In this document: piece by piece, positions 14,670 to 23,910 of the stretch
Position numbering within the stretch: the stretch's first letter is position 1
Layout of the letters: each line of letters begins with the position of its first letter
From: Roseibium limicola
GTDB lineage: Bacteria; Pseudomonadota; Alphaproteobacteria; Rhizobiales; Stappiaceae
Length of the DNA: 64,000 nt
Assembly: GCF_017313085.1 (NCBI RefSeq)
Contig: NZ_JAFLNF010000008.1
Span: 202,741-266,740 of the forward strand
Reading direction: 5' to 3'
Made by a program: the position numbers and the translations under genes
Notes under the pieces: model-generated
Database searches by the model: none
What the model saw: only the letters and a program-made list of their open reading frames with translations
What the model was told of the DNA's origin: nothing

Positions 14670-15912
14670 GCTGTCCTTTGGTGGGCCGGCGGTTCAGATC
14701 GCCCTGATGCACGACGAGTTCGTCACCCGGCGCAAGTGGTTGAGCGCCGACCGATTTCAGCACGCCTTGAGCTTTTGCATGCTGCTTCCTGGCCCGGAGG
14801 CCCAGCAGCTGGCGACTTACTGCGGCTGGCTGATGGCCGGTGTGCGTGGCGGATTGATCACCGGACTGCTGTTCATCTTGCCCGGTGCGTTGATCATGGC
14901 CGCGCTCAGCACGATCTATGTGCTGTATGGCGCTGTGCCTTTGGTCGAGGCCATCTTCTATGGCCTGAAGGGAGGCGTTCTTGCCATCGTGTTGCAAGCC
15001 CTCTGGCGGATCACCCAGAAAGCTCTTGCCGGCGCGTTCCTGAAGGCCCTGTGTCTGGCAGCTTTCATCGCGCTGTTTGCCTTCAACCTGCCGTTTCCAC
15101 TTGTGGTTCTGGCCGCAGGCCTTTTGGGGTTTCTCTTTGCACCCAATCCCACTGGTGTCCCGGAAGCGCCCGCGACGCCCGAGCGCCTTCCAGTTAGCAA
15201 GCAAGTCAGTCTCTCGCCCCTGCTCCTGAAAGGGCTTGTGCTGTGGGCTGCACCGGCGGCTCTCGCCGCTCTGCTGATTGCGCCAGACCATGTCCTGGTG
15301 CGCCTGTCCGGCTTCTTTTCCACCTTGGCTGTTGTCAGTTTCGGCGGCGCCTATGCGCTGCTCAGCTATATGGCGCAAGTGGTCGTCGACACGCTCGGAT
15401 GGCTGAGCCCGGAGGAAATGCTCGATGGTCTGGCGCTGGCGGAAACCACGCCGGGGCCGCTCATTCTGGTGACGCAATTTGTCGGATTTCTCGCTGGCTG
15501 GCGGTTTGCCGACCCATTCGCGCCGCTGACCGGGGCCCTGCTTGCGGCAGCCGTGACCACCTGGGTGACCTTCGCGCCGAGTTTCCTGTTCGTGCTGATC
15601 GGCGCCCCCTTCATGGAGCGGCTGCGCGGTATTCCCGCCCTGCGGCGGGCGCTGGCGGGGATCAGCGCCGCGGTTGCCGGCACCATCCTCAATCTCAGTG
15701 TCTGGTTTGCGCTCAACACCCTGTTTGCGCAAACCCGGCAGATCCAGCACGGGCCGCTGGACATCACCTGGCCGACCCTGACGACGCTGGATCCGGTTCT
15801 GGCGGGGATCACTCTCCTCGCCCTTGGCCTCACCCTTGGCGCAAGGCTGTCGATCTTTCCGCTGTTGGGAATATGCTGCGCCGCCGGCCTGCTGGCCCGC
15901 TATGCGCTGTGA
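14569..15912 (+). CDS. chrA: Chromate transporter ChrA (two-domain CHR family)
   Basis: 447 residues with two homologous CHR halves: the first includes LKIGVLSFGGPAVQIALMHDE and FCMLLPGPEAQQLATY, the second FFSTLAVVSFGGAYALLSYM and LAETTPGPLILVTQFVG. It is a membrane protein of about ten helices, associated with chromate or sulfate movement and chromate efflux. GTG 14569 is the likely start: ACAGGAG lies six bases upstream and it aligns with the TTG start of the relic at 13940; ATG 14566 would have only three bases of spacing. No chrB regulator is adjacent, so constitutive or distant control is possible. Confidence 0.9.
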   Translation: MKDVTDNDETKRNATPSDEGNLASLATAGLKIGVLSFGGPAVQIALMHDEFVTRRKWLSADRFQHALSFCMLLPGPEAQQLATYCGWLMAGVRGGLITGLLFILPGALIMAALSTIYVLYGAVPLVEAIFYGLKGGVLAIVLQALWRITQKALAGAFLKALCLAAFIALFAFNLPFPLVVLAAGLLGFLFAPNPTGVPEAPATPERLPVSKQVSLSPLLLKGLVLWAAPAALAALLIAPDHVLVRLSGFFSTLAVVSFGGAYALLSYMAQVVVDTLGWLSPEEMLDGLALAETTPGPLILVTQFVGFLAGWRFADPFAPLTGALLAAAVTTWVTFAPSFLFVLIGAPFMERLRGIPALRRALAGISAAVAGTILNLSVWFALNTLFAQTRQIQHGPLDITWPTLTTLDPVLAGITLLALGLTLGARLSIFPLLGICCAAGLLARYAL

Positions 15913-15942
15913 GGCACAGGCGGGCTTCAGAGCGGACCAAAA

Positions 15943-16527
15943 TCAGGCAGGCGTCAGCTGCGGCGCGTCCCTGTCTGAACCGGCGTCCGCCTCGGCGTCT
16001 TCCGCTTTGGCTGCAACAGGGTCGGCGACGCCGGCCTGATCCGCCGGGGTTTCGCCCTCGGTCTCAAGCTCGAGCTCGTCTTCCGGATCGTCTTCCGGCG
16101 TCAGGCTGAGGTTTTTTTCCACCTGGCGCAGCAGCTTGCGCAGCTTCTTGCGGTCCTTGTCGTCCAGGCCTGCCATGGCCTCGCGCTCAAGCCGCTTCCA
16201 CGCCTTGTCGACGCCTGTCACCAGCTCGCGGCCTTCATCCGTCAGATAGACCCGCGCCAGGCGGCCATCGCTATCGGAGACCTGACGGCGCAGATACCCC
16301 TGCGCCGAAAGCCGGGTGACCATCTTGGTAACCGTCGGCGGCTGCACGCCGAGTGTCAGCGCCAGCTGGCTCATGGTCTGGCCGTCGTTTTCCGCCAGAA
16401 CCTTCAGCACCAGCTCCTGTCCCGGATGCAAGCCGATGCGCATCAGATGCGAGCCGGATCGCGACCGCAGTGCCTTGGCCGACTGGGCCAAACGGTAGGT
16501 CACGCTCTTCTTGTGATTGAATGCCAT
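15943..16527 (-). CDS. MarR family transcriptional regulator with acidic C-terminal tail
   Basis: About 194 residues; the MarR core covers about 1-140 with the winged helix MSQLALTLGVQPPTVTKM and VSDSDGRLARVYLTDEG. The last about 50 residues are strongly acidic (EDDPEDELELETEGETP), longer than usual for MarR. ATG 16527 (MAFNHKK) with GGGG upstream is preferred; ATG 16533 is also possible. It lies 113 bp downstream of two tandem quinone-reductase genes on the same strand, and MarR proteins often control such genes in response to quinones or phenolics. That link is inference. Confidence 0.88.
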   Translation of the reverse strand: MAFNHKKSVTYRLAQSAKALRSRSGSHLMRIGLHPGQELVLKVLAENDGQTMSQLALTLGVQPPTVTKMVTRLSAQGYLRRQVSDSDGRLARVYLTDEGRELVTGVDKAWKRLEREAMAGLDDKDRKKLRKLLRQVEKNLSLTPEDDPEDELELETEGETPADQAGVADPVAAKAEDAEADAGSDRDAPQLTPA

Positions 16528-16640
16528 GGTCATGCCCCGCAACTCATCAAGTAACGCCCGACGGCTTCCGCCGGATCCTGGCGCGACCCTAAGACCGTTC
16601 TTTAACCGACGAATGACACTCGCGGGGCAAACGACATTAT

Positions 16641-17228
16641 CTAGAAGCTTTTCAGCCTTCGCTCCACTTTAGCCAGGTAAGTTTCGCGGCTTTCTACCGT
16701 CGAACTGTCCATCTTGTAGTGCGCCATGTAAAGCGTCTTGCCGCGTGGATGACACAGCGCCCGCATGCCCCGCATCAGGGTCTTGCGCCCGGGCTCACCC
16801 ACCAGCTTGGACAGCCACCACGACGCACCGCAGGTGGTGACGACGCCCAATCGCACGATGTGCTGCATGTTGGGCCGCATGCCCCGATCAGCTGTCGGCA
16901 TCTGGAAGGTGACGTGTGGCACCCAGACCCGGTCCAGCCAGCCCTTCAGCATCGCCGGCAACCCGTACCACCATGTCGGGTAGACAAAAATCAGCATCTC
17001 GCACCAGAGGATGTCGTCGACATGCGCCTTCACCGGCACCACGTTGTCGCCCTCGTCGTGATAGCCGCGCCGCTCCTCGGCGCTCATCACCGGCTGAAAG
17101 CCTTCCTTGTAGAGATCCCGCAGCCGCACCTCGTGACCGGCGGATTTCAGCGTCGCGACAACCTTGTCGCGCAAGGCCGCGTTGAAGCTTTCCTCGCACG
17201 GATGGCAATAGACAACGAGCGCGCGCAT
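16641..17228 (-). CDS. Flavodoxin-fold NAD(P)H-quinone reductase family protein
   Basis: 195 residues, Flavodoxin_2 (NQO1/MdaB-like) family. Seen: MRALVVYCHPCEESFNAAL at the FMN/FAD phosphate loop, LIFVYPTWWYGLPAMLKGWLDR and the C-terminal TTCGASWWLSKL. Likely a cytosolic two-electron reductase of quinones. Its ATG shares one base with the TGA of the paralogous gene upstream (17228-17809), so the two are translationally coupled. The paralogues differ substantially in the substrate-side loops, suggesting different acceptors. Confidence 0.85.
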   Translation of the reverse strand: MRALVVYCHPCEESFNAALRDKVVATLKSAGHEVRLRDLYKEGFQPVMSAEERRGYHDEGDNVVPVKAHVDDILWCEMLIFVYPTWWYGLPAMLKGWLDRVWVPHVTFQMPTADRGMRPNMQHIVRLGVVTTCGASWWLSKLVGEPGRKTLMRGMRALCHPRGKTLYMAHYKMDSSTVESRETYLAKVERRLKSF

Positions 17229-17809
17229 CAGAATTTCTCCATGGCCACACCGACCTTGTCGAGGAAGCTCTTGCGTTGGGCATCAGTCACCCGGTTCATG
17301 TCGTAAAGCGCGTGATAAGCCACTGGCGCCGCCGGCTTGATGATTGCCCGGAGCACCCGCGTGGCAATCTTGCGCGGCGGATCGCCGACCAAAAAGGCCC
17401 GCAACCGTGCCCCGCCATAGGTGGTGACAACCGCCAGCTTCCTGATGTTGTGCAGGCTTGGCCGCACCTTGCCGTCGCGCATCTTGAACGAGACGCCCGG
17501 CAGGAACACCCGGTCGAAGAAGCCCTTGAGAATGGCCGGGTGGCCAAAATTCCACACCGGCGTGCAGATCACCAGCGCCTCGGCCCTTTGCACCCGGTCG
17601 ACATAGCCTTGAACCGGCATCTGATTGGTCTCCAGGTCGTGGTAATTCAGCCGCTCCTCGCGGCTCAGGCGCGGGTCGAAATCCTCGGCGTAAAGGTCCA
17701 GATCATCGACCTCGTGCCCAGCTTCCGTCAGCGACTGCACCACCTGGGCATGCAGCGCCGCGTTGAAACTCGTTTCCACCGGATGGGCGAAAAGCACCAG
17801 AACTCGCAT
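17228..17809 (-). CDS. Flavodoxin-fold NAD(P)H-quinone reductase family protein (paralogue)
   Basis: 193 residues with the same fold: MRVLVLFAHPVETSFNAAL, AEALVICTPVWNFGHPAILKGFFDRVF and VVTTYGGARLRAF. It is the first gene of a coupled pair with the gene at 16641-17228 (TGATG overlap). The two-electron quinone reductase role is by family. The 110-bp gap to the FAD oxidoreductase upstream has no clear terminator, so read-through from that operon is possible. Confidence 0.85.
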   Translation of the reverse strand: MRVLVLFAHPVETSFNAALHAQVVQSLTEAGHEVDDLDLYAEDFDPRLSREERLNYHDLETNQMPVQGYVDRVQRAEALVICTPVWNFGHPAILKGFFDRVFLPGVSFKMRDGKVRPSLHNIRKLAVVTTYGGARLRAFLVGDPPRKIATRVLRAIIKPAAPVAYHALYDMNRVTDAQRKSFLDKVGVAMEKF

Positions 17810-17919
17810 GGGGTATGCACTCCATCGTCTTCAAATTTCGGACATGCGAAAGGGACGGCCCGCACGTGTCCCGTGCCGGGCGGCCTTCGCATCCCATTAA
17901 AAAACGTCAAACCAAACCG

Positions 17920-19326
17920 TCAGCCGCGCTGCAAGCCCGGGAACAGGAACAGTTTGTCCGAGGAAAAATCATAATCGGGATTTTCCCAGGCGATCATCTT
18001 GCCGGGGTTTAACAGCCCCTTCGGATCGGCCTGCTTCTTGAACGCCAGCTGCACAGCATCCGTCTGCTTCATGCCCCCTTCTTCCAGGGTATAGCGATGC
18101 GGATTGAACACCGGACAACCATTGTCCTCATGCAGCTTGATGATCTCGTTCAGCCGCGCTTCGGTGGTGTAGCGCACCAGGGGCAGACCGAAACAGGTGA
18201 TCTTGCCGTCAAACCGCACATATTCCAGATGGCCGGGCACTTCGTCACCCAGCAGTTCTGTCATCTTGCGCACGCTCTCGATCTGCGTCGGGAACGGATA
18301 AAGCACCTGCAGATAGGTGATCGACGGATCAACCCGCAGACCACGCAGGGTCGTGTGGTTCCATGCCAGCTCATAGGCTGGCGGCAGGCCCTTCTTCTCC
18401 GCGTCACTCGCCGTGTCGGAACGATACAGCAGCTCGGCGCCGGAAAACCGTCCGACGAAGCTGGCGAAGGCGTCCATTGCAAATGGAGCGACCATGCAGA
18501 CCACCACCGACTGATCCTTGCGGATGAACTTCTGGTGGCGGAGGAAATACTCATGCGGCACGGGCGCTGCAATCGGCGCGATTTCCTTGACCAGCAGCCC
18601 GTCGAGATTGCCCAGATCGTCGCCGAACTGCACTCCGTCCATGAACTGGTCAAATCCGACGACCACATCGACCCAGTCATAAGCTGCCGTCAGTGGCATC
18701 TCGACTTCGGTGATGATGCCGTTGGTGCCATAGGCATGCATGACCTTGTGCAGGTCTTCGCCGGTCATTTCCAGCACCTGCGGCTCGGCTTCCATGGTCA
18801 GCACGCGCAAGCGCAGAACATTGCCGAGATCGCGCAGTCCGCCCCAGTTGATCGAACCGACACCGCCCGACCCGCCAGCGATGAAGCCGCCGATGGTCGC
18901 CGTGCGATAGGTCGAGGGGTGCAGCCGCAGTTCCTGACCCGAGTGCGCCCGTGTTTCATCGTCGATCTTGGAGATGATCGCCCCGGCTTCGGCAACGACA
19001 ACCCCGGCGCGGATTTCCTTGACCTTGTCCATGGCGGCCAGATTAAGGATTACCCCACCAGCCAGAGGCATGGCTTGCCCATAGTTGCCGGTCCCCGAGC
19101 CGCGGGTTGTTACCGGAACATCATGGGCGAAACACGCCTTGAGAACCTGAATGATCTCCGCTTCGGTCTTCGGCGTCACCACCAGATCGGCGGTCACATC
19201 GTCCAGCTGCCCCTTGAGGACAGGCGAGTACCAGAAGAAATCCCGGCTTTTCTGTTTGACGATCTGCGGATTGTCTTCGATCTGGAGCCCTTCCAGATCC
19301 TGTTTCAACGCTTCAAGCGCGCTCAT
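17920..19326 (-). CDS. FAD-binding oxidoreductase (GlcD/VAO family)
   Basis: 468 residues. The PCMH-type FAD domain (about 45-220) carries VTTRGSGTGNYGQAMPLAGG and TIGGFIAGGSGGVGSINWGG; the C-terminal cap ends with the family hallmark GLLNPGKMI. It would oxidise a 2-hydroxy acid, alcohol or related substrate with FAD. It is the last gene of the five-gene ABC/amidohydrolase operon, its ATG overlapping the previous stop by four bases (ATGA). No iron-sulfur domain is fused. The context suggests oxidation of a product released by the amidohydrolase, but the substrate is unknown. Confidence 0.85.
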   Translation of the reverse strand: MSALEALKQDLEGLQIEDNPQIVKQKSRDFFWYSPVLKGQLDDVTADLVVTPKTEAEIIQVLKACFAHDVPVTTRGSGTGNYGQAMPLAGGVILNLAAMDKVKEIRAGVVVAEAGAIISKIDDETRAHSGQELRLHPSTYRTATIGGFIAGGSGGVGSINWGGLRDLGNVLRLRVLTMEAEPQVLEMTGEDLHKVMHAYGTNGIITEVEMPLTAAYDWVDVVVGFDQFMDGVQFGDDLGNLDGLLVKEIAPIAAPVPHEYFLRHQKFIRKDQSVVVCMVAPFAMDAFASFVGRFSGAELLYRSDTASDAEKKGLPPAYELAWNHTTLRGLRVDPSITYLQVLYPFPTQIESVRKMTELLGDEVPGHLEYVRFDGKITCFGLPLVRYTTEARLNEIIKLHEDNGCPVFNPHRYTLEEGGMKQTDAVQLAFKKQADPKGLLNPGKMIAWENPDYDFSSDKLFLFPGLQRG

Positions 19327-20660
19327 GGTCTAGCTCCATTTTCAATCATCAGCGGGTCCAGTTCGCGGTAGTCGGGCAGCGTCTCGGTGACGCTGATGCC
19401 CTTGCGCAGAACCTCGCGGGCAGCCCTGGGACGCGACAGCAATTCGCTCCAGTTGCGGACTGTAAAGAGAAGAAGATCCGCCGACCCTCCGAACTTCAGC
19501 GTCCCGGCATCGACCCCGATCATCTCTGCCGGCTGGGTCGAGACACTGGAAATCCAGTCACCCACCGGGTGATCCAGCTGCAGGATGCGGGTTGCCTGGG
19601 TGTAAACCTCGATCAGGTCGAGGTCGCCATAGGCGTAAAACGGATCGCGGGTGTTATCAGAGGACACGGCAACGGGAATGCCGCGCGCCTTCATTTCATG
19701 CAGAAGAGTGACCCCGCGCCAACGCGGCGTGCGACCAAGCTGACGGTCCTGCAGATACATGTTGCACATCGGCAAAGAGACAACGCCAATCCCGGCTTGC
19801 GCCACCAGATCCATCGTCCGGTCGGCCTCATCTTCCGGCTGCTGCGCCAGCGAGCAGCAATGGCCACAAACCACCTTGCCGTCAAAGCCGTTACGCAGCA
19901 CGGCGCGGGCAATCGCCTCGAAAGAGCGCGCTTCCGGATCCTTGGTCTCATCCACGTGGAAGTCGAGATCGAGACCACGCGTCTTTGCCGCCAGCACAAT
20001 CCTATCCAGCAGGCCGTCCAGCCCTGGCATCATGTAGGTGACTGCACCAAGCACCCCGCCTGCCGCCTGCACCCGATCTGCAATACTGTCGAGAAACTCC
20101 GGAAAGTCTGCCAATCGGTCAACGCCGAAAAGACAAGACCCTTGAAGGGTGATGCGGTCAGCCCAGGCGTCCCGCACTTCACAGAACACCGGCCAGGAAA
20201 TCTCATCCTGTGGCGGCAAACTGTCGATATGGGTGCGGATATGGCTGGTGCCATGCACGAAGGCCGAGCGCAGGGCAAAGTCCATACGTGCGCGCACGTC
20301 CTCTGCCGTCCAGGCAGCAATCCGGTCCTCACCGACAGTCTTCAGCGCCCCGGCAAATGTGCCATCCGGGTTCGGTCGACGCGGCGAGATATGCCCCTTG
20401 TCGAGATGCGTGTGCATGTCGACCAACGTCGGCAGCACCAGACCACCGTCGAGATCATGCCGTGGCAGGCCCGGCGTTTCAGAAGCTTTGGATGATGAAC
20501 CGGCTGGCGAGATCGACGAGATCTTTCCGCCTTCGATAACCAGATCCGTCCGCACGAGATCGGACGCCCCCGGAGTAGAGCGCGCCAACAGGCACGCCGG
20601 CACCGTGGCATTCAACAGGTGCAGATCGCCCGTGGCGACCTGCGGCAAGACGCGTTGCAT
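19323..20660 (-). CDS. Cytosine-deaminase-like amidohydrolase
   Basis: 445 residues, amidohydrolase superfamily TIM barrel. Metal and catalytic motifs: DMHTHLDKGHI, DFHVDETKD, VCGHCCSLA and VSSDNTRDPFY, the set of the cytosine deaminase/isoguanine deaminase branch (COG0402/CodA-like). It probably deaminates a pyrimidine, purine or related N-heterocycle in the cytoplasm. It starts 3 bp after the permease stop and overlaps the FAD oxidoreductase start by four bases, so it is co-translated with the importer. Cytosine itself, 5-methylcytosine or creatinine-like rings are alternatives. Confidence 0.82.
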   Translation of the reverse strand: MQRVLPQVATGDLHLLNATVPACLLARSTPGASDLVRTDLVIEGGKISSISPAGSSSKASETPGLPRHDLDGGLVLPTLVDMHTHLDKGHISPRRPNPDGTFAGALKTVGEDRIAAWTAEDVRARMDFALRSAFVHGTSHIRTHIDSLPPQDEISWPVFCEVRDAWADRITLQGSCLFGVDRLADFPEFLDSIADRVQAAGGVLGAVTYMMPGLDGLLDRIVLAAKTRGLDLDFHVDETKDPEARSFEAIARAVLRNGFDGKVVCGHCCSLAQQPEDEADRTMDLVAQAGIGVVSLPMCNMYLQDRQLGRTPRWRGVTLLHEMKARGIPVAVSSDNTRDPFYAYGDLDLIEVYTQATRILQLDHPVGDWISSVSTQPAEMIGVDAGTLKFGGSADLLLFTVRNWSELLSRPRAAREVLRKGISVTETLPDYRELDPLMIENGARP

Positions 20661-20663
20661 CTC

Positions 20664-21545
20664 CTAGTTCTCCCGTTTCAGGGCACTTTCGTGCCACTTG
20701 CGCAGAAGCAGATGCGATATCAGGCTGGTCATGCCGAAAATCATCACCCCGGCCACCGACAACAGGATCAACGCTGCAAAGAGGCGTGGAATGTTCAGGC
20801 GGAACTGACTTTCCAGCAGGCGGTAGGCCAGACCGGACTGAGCGCCCGCAGAGCCTGCAGCGAATTCTGCCACGACGGCTGCGATCAATGCCAGCCCACC
20901 GGCAATCCGCAAGCCCGCCAGGAAGTAGGGCAGCGCGCTCGGCAGCTTCAGGTGGATCAGGGTCTGCCAACGATTGGCACCATACATCTCAAACAGATTC
21001 AAAAGGTTATGGTCGGTCGATTTGAGGCCCTGCGTGGTGTTGGACAGCACCGGAAAAAACGCCACCAGCCAGGCACAGATCAGCAAAGCTGACTGGGTGG
21101 TCGGGGCATAGATCAGGATCAACGGCGCGATGGCGACGATCGGTGTCACCTGCAAAATGACAGCATACGGATAGAGCGCCAGCTCCACCCAGCGCGACTG
21201 GGACATGAGAACGGCCAGACCGACACCGCCGACAAGCGCAATGCCCAGCGCCGAAAAGGTGATCTTCAAGGTGATCAGCAGCGCGCCCGATAGCGTGCCC
21301 CAGTCCTCGACCAGCGCCTGCGCCACGCGCCATGGGCTCGGCAAAATGTAATGCGGGACATCGTAAGCAGCGACATACCAGGCCCAGACAATCACCAGAA
21401 GTGCCAGCATGGTAAAAGGGATCAGGACCTTCAACACCTTGGCCGTTCCGCTGTCCTTCGACACCAGGATCGGGGCTGGCTCATCCAGATCAGCCGGCAC
21501 ATGCGCCGAAGTGGTGGAAGCTGTTGTTTGATTGACTGTGCTCAT
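20664..21545 (-). CDS. ABC transporter permease (SsuC/TauC/ThiX-like)
   Basis: 293 residues with a hydrophilic N-terminal tail of about 40 residues and six membrane helices. The EAA-type loop around EMYGANRWQTLIHLKLPSA contacts the ATPase. It belongs to the BPD_transp_1 family used for sulfonates, taurine and pyrimidine precursors. Its ATG overlaps the ATPase stop (ATGA). Third gene of the operon. Confidence 0.88.
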   Translation of the reverse strand: MSTVNQTTASTTSAHVPADLDEPAPILVSKDSGTAKVLKVLIPFTMLALLVIVWAWYVAAYDVPHYILPSPWRVAQALVEDWGTLSGALLITLKITFSALGIALVGGVGLAVLMSQSRWVELALYPYAVILQVTPIVAIAPLILIYAPTTQSALLICAWLVAFFPVLSNTTQGLKSTDHNLLNLFEMYGANRWQTLIHLKLPSALPYFLAGLRIAGGLALIAAVVAEFAAGSAGAQSGLAYRLLESQFRLNIPRLFAALILLSVAGVMIFGMTSLISHLLLRKWHESALKREN

Positions 21546-22372
21546 AGGTGATCATTCGCATCCATGGCCGCATGCAATGCGGCGGAGGCGTCCCTGCAGT
21601 AGTCATTGTAGATAGGAGAGGTGCGGAAGTCCTCATTGCGCGGGTAAGGCGCACCGACGGGCATGTCGCCAACGACGCGGCCCGGACGGGCTGCCATGAC
21701 GACGATCCGGTTCGACAGATACACACTCTCGAACACCGAGTGGGTCACGAAGATCACGGTCCAGCCAAACTTCTCCCACAGATGCAGAAGGTCGTTGTTC
21801 AGCTTGAAGCGGGTGATTTCATCCAGGGCGGCGAAAGGCTCATCCATCAACAACAGCTTGGGCCGCGTCACCAATGCCCGGGCGATGGACACGCGCATCT
21901 TCATGCCGCCGGACAGCTCACGCGGATAAGCCTCGGCGAATTTGTCCAGCCCAACCATCTCAAGCGCTTCTAGCACCTGATCGCGGGCGGTCTCTTTCGA
22001 CTGCCCCTTCAGCCGCAGTGGCAACCAGACATTGTTGAAGACGGTCGCCCATGGCATCAGCGTCGGCTCCTGAAAGACGAAACTGATTTCGGGCAGGGCT
22101 TTGCCGCTGGCATCATGGCTGGCCGTCGGCCAGTCGATGCTGCCCGCACTCGGGTCGCCCAGACCGGCGATAATGCGCAACACCGTGGATTTTCCGCAGC
22201 CTGACGGGCCCAGCAGCGAGATGAACTCGCCTTGCCGGATATCCAGGCTCATGTTCTGCAGAGCGGTCGTTCCGTTGGAAAAGACCTTGGAAACGTTCTT
22301 CAGGCTGACAAGGGATTTGCCGGTGGGCGAATGATCGGGAGAAACAGCGGCCGTAGCCGGTTCGATTGTCAC
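21542..22372 (-). CDS. ABC transporter ATP-binding protein (SsuB/TauB/ThiZ-like)
   Basis: About 276 residues. Walker A GPSGCGKST, Q-loop SFVFQEPTLMPW, signature LSGGMKMRVSIARAL, Walker B LLLMDEPFAALD and the H-loop VTHSVFE are all present. The GTG at 22372 has GGAG seven bases upstream and gives a normal N-terminus; the frame stays open to an ATG at 22444, but those extra residues do not look like the family. Its substrate specificity comes from the NMT1-type binding protein upstream. Confidence 0.88.
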   Translation of the reverse strand: MTIEPATAAVSPDHSPTGKSLVSLKNVSKVFSNGTTALQNMSLDIRQGEFISLLGPSGCGKSTVLRIIAGLGDPSAGSIDWPTASHDASGKALPEISFVFQEPTLMPWATVFNNVWLPLRLKGQSKETARDQVLEALEMVGLDKFAEAYPRELSGGMKMRVSIARALVTRPKLLLMDEPFAALDEITRFKLNNDLLHLWEKFGWTVIFVTHSVFESVYLSNRIVVMAARPGRVVGDMPVGAPYPRNEDFRTSPIYNDYCRDASAALHAAMDANDHL

Positions 22373-22516
22373 GGGAAAGCTCCGTTTTAGGCCAGAAGCC
22401 GGCCAGGCGCACATGCACCGGGTCTGCTGCAAGAAGGGGCGCACGGCGGAATGAACCGCCGCACGAACCCTATGCTAACAGAAGGCTATTGTTGAGGAGA
22501 GGCTGGAGAGCTGAAA

Positions 22517-23518
22517 TCAGCCCTTGAGATCCATACCAACGCCCTTGCACACGAACTCTGTCGTGTAGACATCGGTGATGTCGAATCCTGCCTCGACCAC
22601 GCCGGCTGTGACCATCGTGTCGTAGAAGCCTTTTTGCTTCTCGTCGGTCATGCAGCCAATGCCCTGTTCAAGCGCTTCACCGGATTCCACCAGTCCGAAG
22701 GACTTCATGGTGTCGATGGAGAACGTGATCTGCGCATCGGTGATCTCAGGATTGTCCTTCTTGATCAATTCGTTGGCAGCCGCGTTATCGCCGTAGAGAT
22801 AGTTGTACCAGCCTTCGATGGTCGCATCGACGAAGCGCTGGGTCAGATCCTTGTTCTCCATGACGAAGTCCTTGCGGCCTTCAATCATCGTCGAATAGGT
22901 CTCAAAACCGGCATCGGCCAACAGGAACAGCTTCGGCTTGATGCCGCCGACTTCTTCAATCGCGAAAGGCTCGGACGTGATGTAGCCCTGCTGAGCGGAC
23001 TGCTTGTCGGCCAGGAACGGACCCGGATTGAAGGTGTAGGGCTTGTACTGCTCGTCCTTGAAGCCTTCGTAGGCGGATTTCATCCACTGGAAGTAGGAAG
23101 CAAAGCCGTCCTTGCCCATGAAGATGGTCGGCAGAGTGGCCAGATCCTCGAATTTTTCCAGACCCTGATCCGGATGGGCGATGATGACCTGCGGATCTTT
23201 CTGGAAGATCGCGGCAACTTCGATCACCGGAATGTCCTGGGCCAGCGCATTCAGCGGCTGCAGCATGTTGCCGGCCATAAAGAAATCGATCTTGCCTGCC
23301 AGAAGCAGAGAACGGTTGGCAGCCTGCGGACCACCCTGGATGATTTCGACGTCGAGGCCGTATTTCTCATAAGTGCCATCGGCAACGGCCTGATAGTACC
23401 CGCCGTGCTCAGCCTGGGCCAGCCAGTTTGTGCCGAACTTCACCTGGTCCAGCGCATGGGCACTGGTGGTTGTCATCAAGGCTGCTGCCAGAATTCCGAA
23501 AGTCATAGAAGTGCGCAT
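22517..23518 (-). CDS. ABC transporter substrate-binding protein, NMT1/THI5-like
   Basis: About 333 residues. The signal peptide MRTSMTFGILAAALM...SAHA predicts periplasmic export. The NMT1-type fold is shown by KFGTNWLAQAEHGGYYQAVADG and EIIQGGPQAANRSLLLAGKIDF. Relatives bind hydroxymethylpyrimidine, riboflavin precursors, pyrimidines or sulfonates. It is the first gene of the operon, 144 bp before the ATPase. Pairing with a cytosine-deaminase-like enzyme favours a nitrogen heterocycle. ATG 23518 (AGGAG upstream) is preferred over ATG 23572, which would bury the signal peptide. Confidence 0.85.
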   Translation of the reverse strand: MRTSMTFGILAAALMTTTSAHALDQVKFGTNWLAQAEHGGYYQAVADGTYEKYGLDVEIIQGGPQAANRSLLLAGKIDFFMAGNMLQPLNALAQDIPVIEVAAIFQKDPQVIIAHPDQGLEKFEDLATLPTIFMGKDGFASYFQWMKSAYEGFKDEQYKPYTFNPGPFLADKQSAQQGYITSEPFAIEEVGGIKPKLFLLADAGFETYSTMIEGRKDFVMENKDLTQRFVDATIEGWYNYLYGDNAAANELIKKDNPEITDAQITFSIDTMKSFGLVESGEALEQGIGCMTDEKQKGFYDTMVTAGVVEAGFDITDVYTTEFVCKGVGMDLKG

Positions 23519-23910
23519 ATTGTCCAACCTCTCCTGTCGCTCATGACCGGCCACCCGCGCGGATCTCTCCATCGCAGGGCATATCTTGAAACCGGTCCGT
23601 TGCTCTGCCGCTGTGCCTCCACAGGCCCTGGGAGCGGATCAGGCAATCACGCCTGAATTGTTTTGCAAGCCCTGTGCCAAGCACGGCCCGCACAACCCTT
23701 GACGCAACCAGCAGGAGACTTCCGCGGTGGAAGCCCTCCTCACGCCGGATGGGTAGCACCTGAGCAACTCCGTTTTAAAACACCTTCTGCCCAAATAATA
23801 ATCACTTTGTAGAAACGCCATGGTCAAAGCTTCGGCAGCGGTCCTCTTGTCGAGCGACGCGAACCTGAGCTACGCCACTTGGGAACAATGACCCTCGACA
23901 AGGCATCGCC
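23519..23910. other. Divergent intergenic region between ABC operon and ridA-like gene
   Basis: 392 bp without a convincing gene. It must hold promoters for both directions. Visible structure: TCAGGC-AATCAC-GCCTGA (23639-23656), a 6-bp-arm palindrome that could be an operator, and an AT-rich stretch near 23793-23812 (AAATAATAATCACTTTGTAG). No riboswitch fold was recognised. Confidence 0.4.

Noticed and set aside
14548..15750. 400-codon frame antisense to chrA
   Set aside because: Hydrophilic, Gln/Arg-rich product with no homologous features; chrA has two clear CHR domains.
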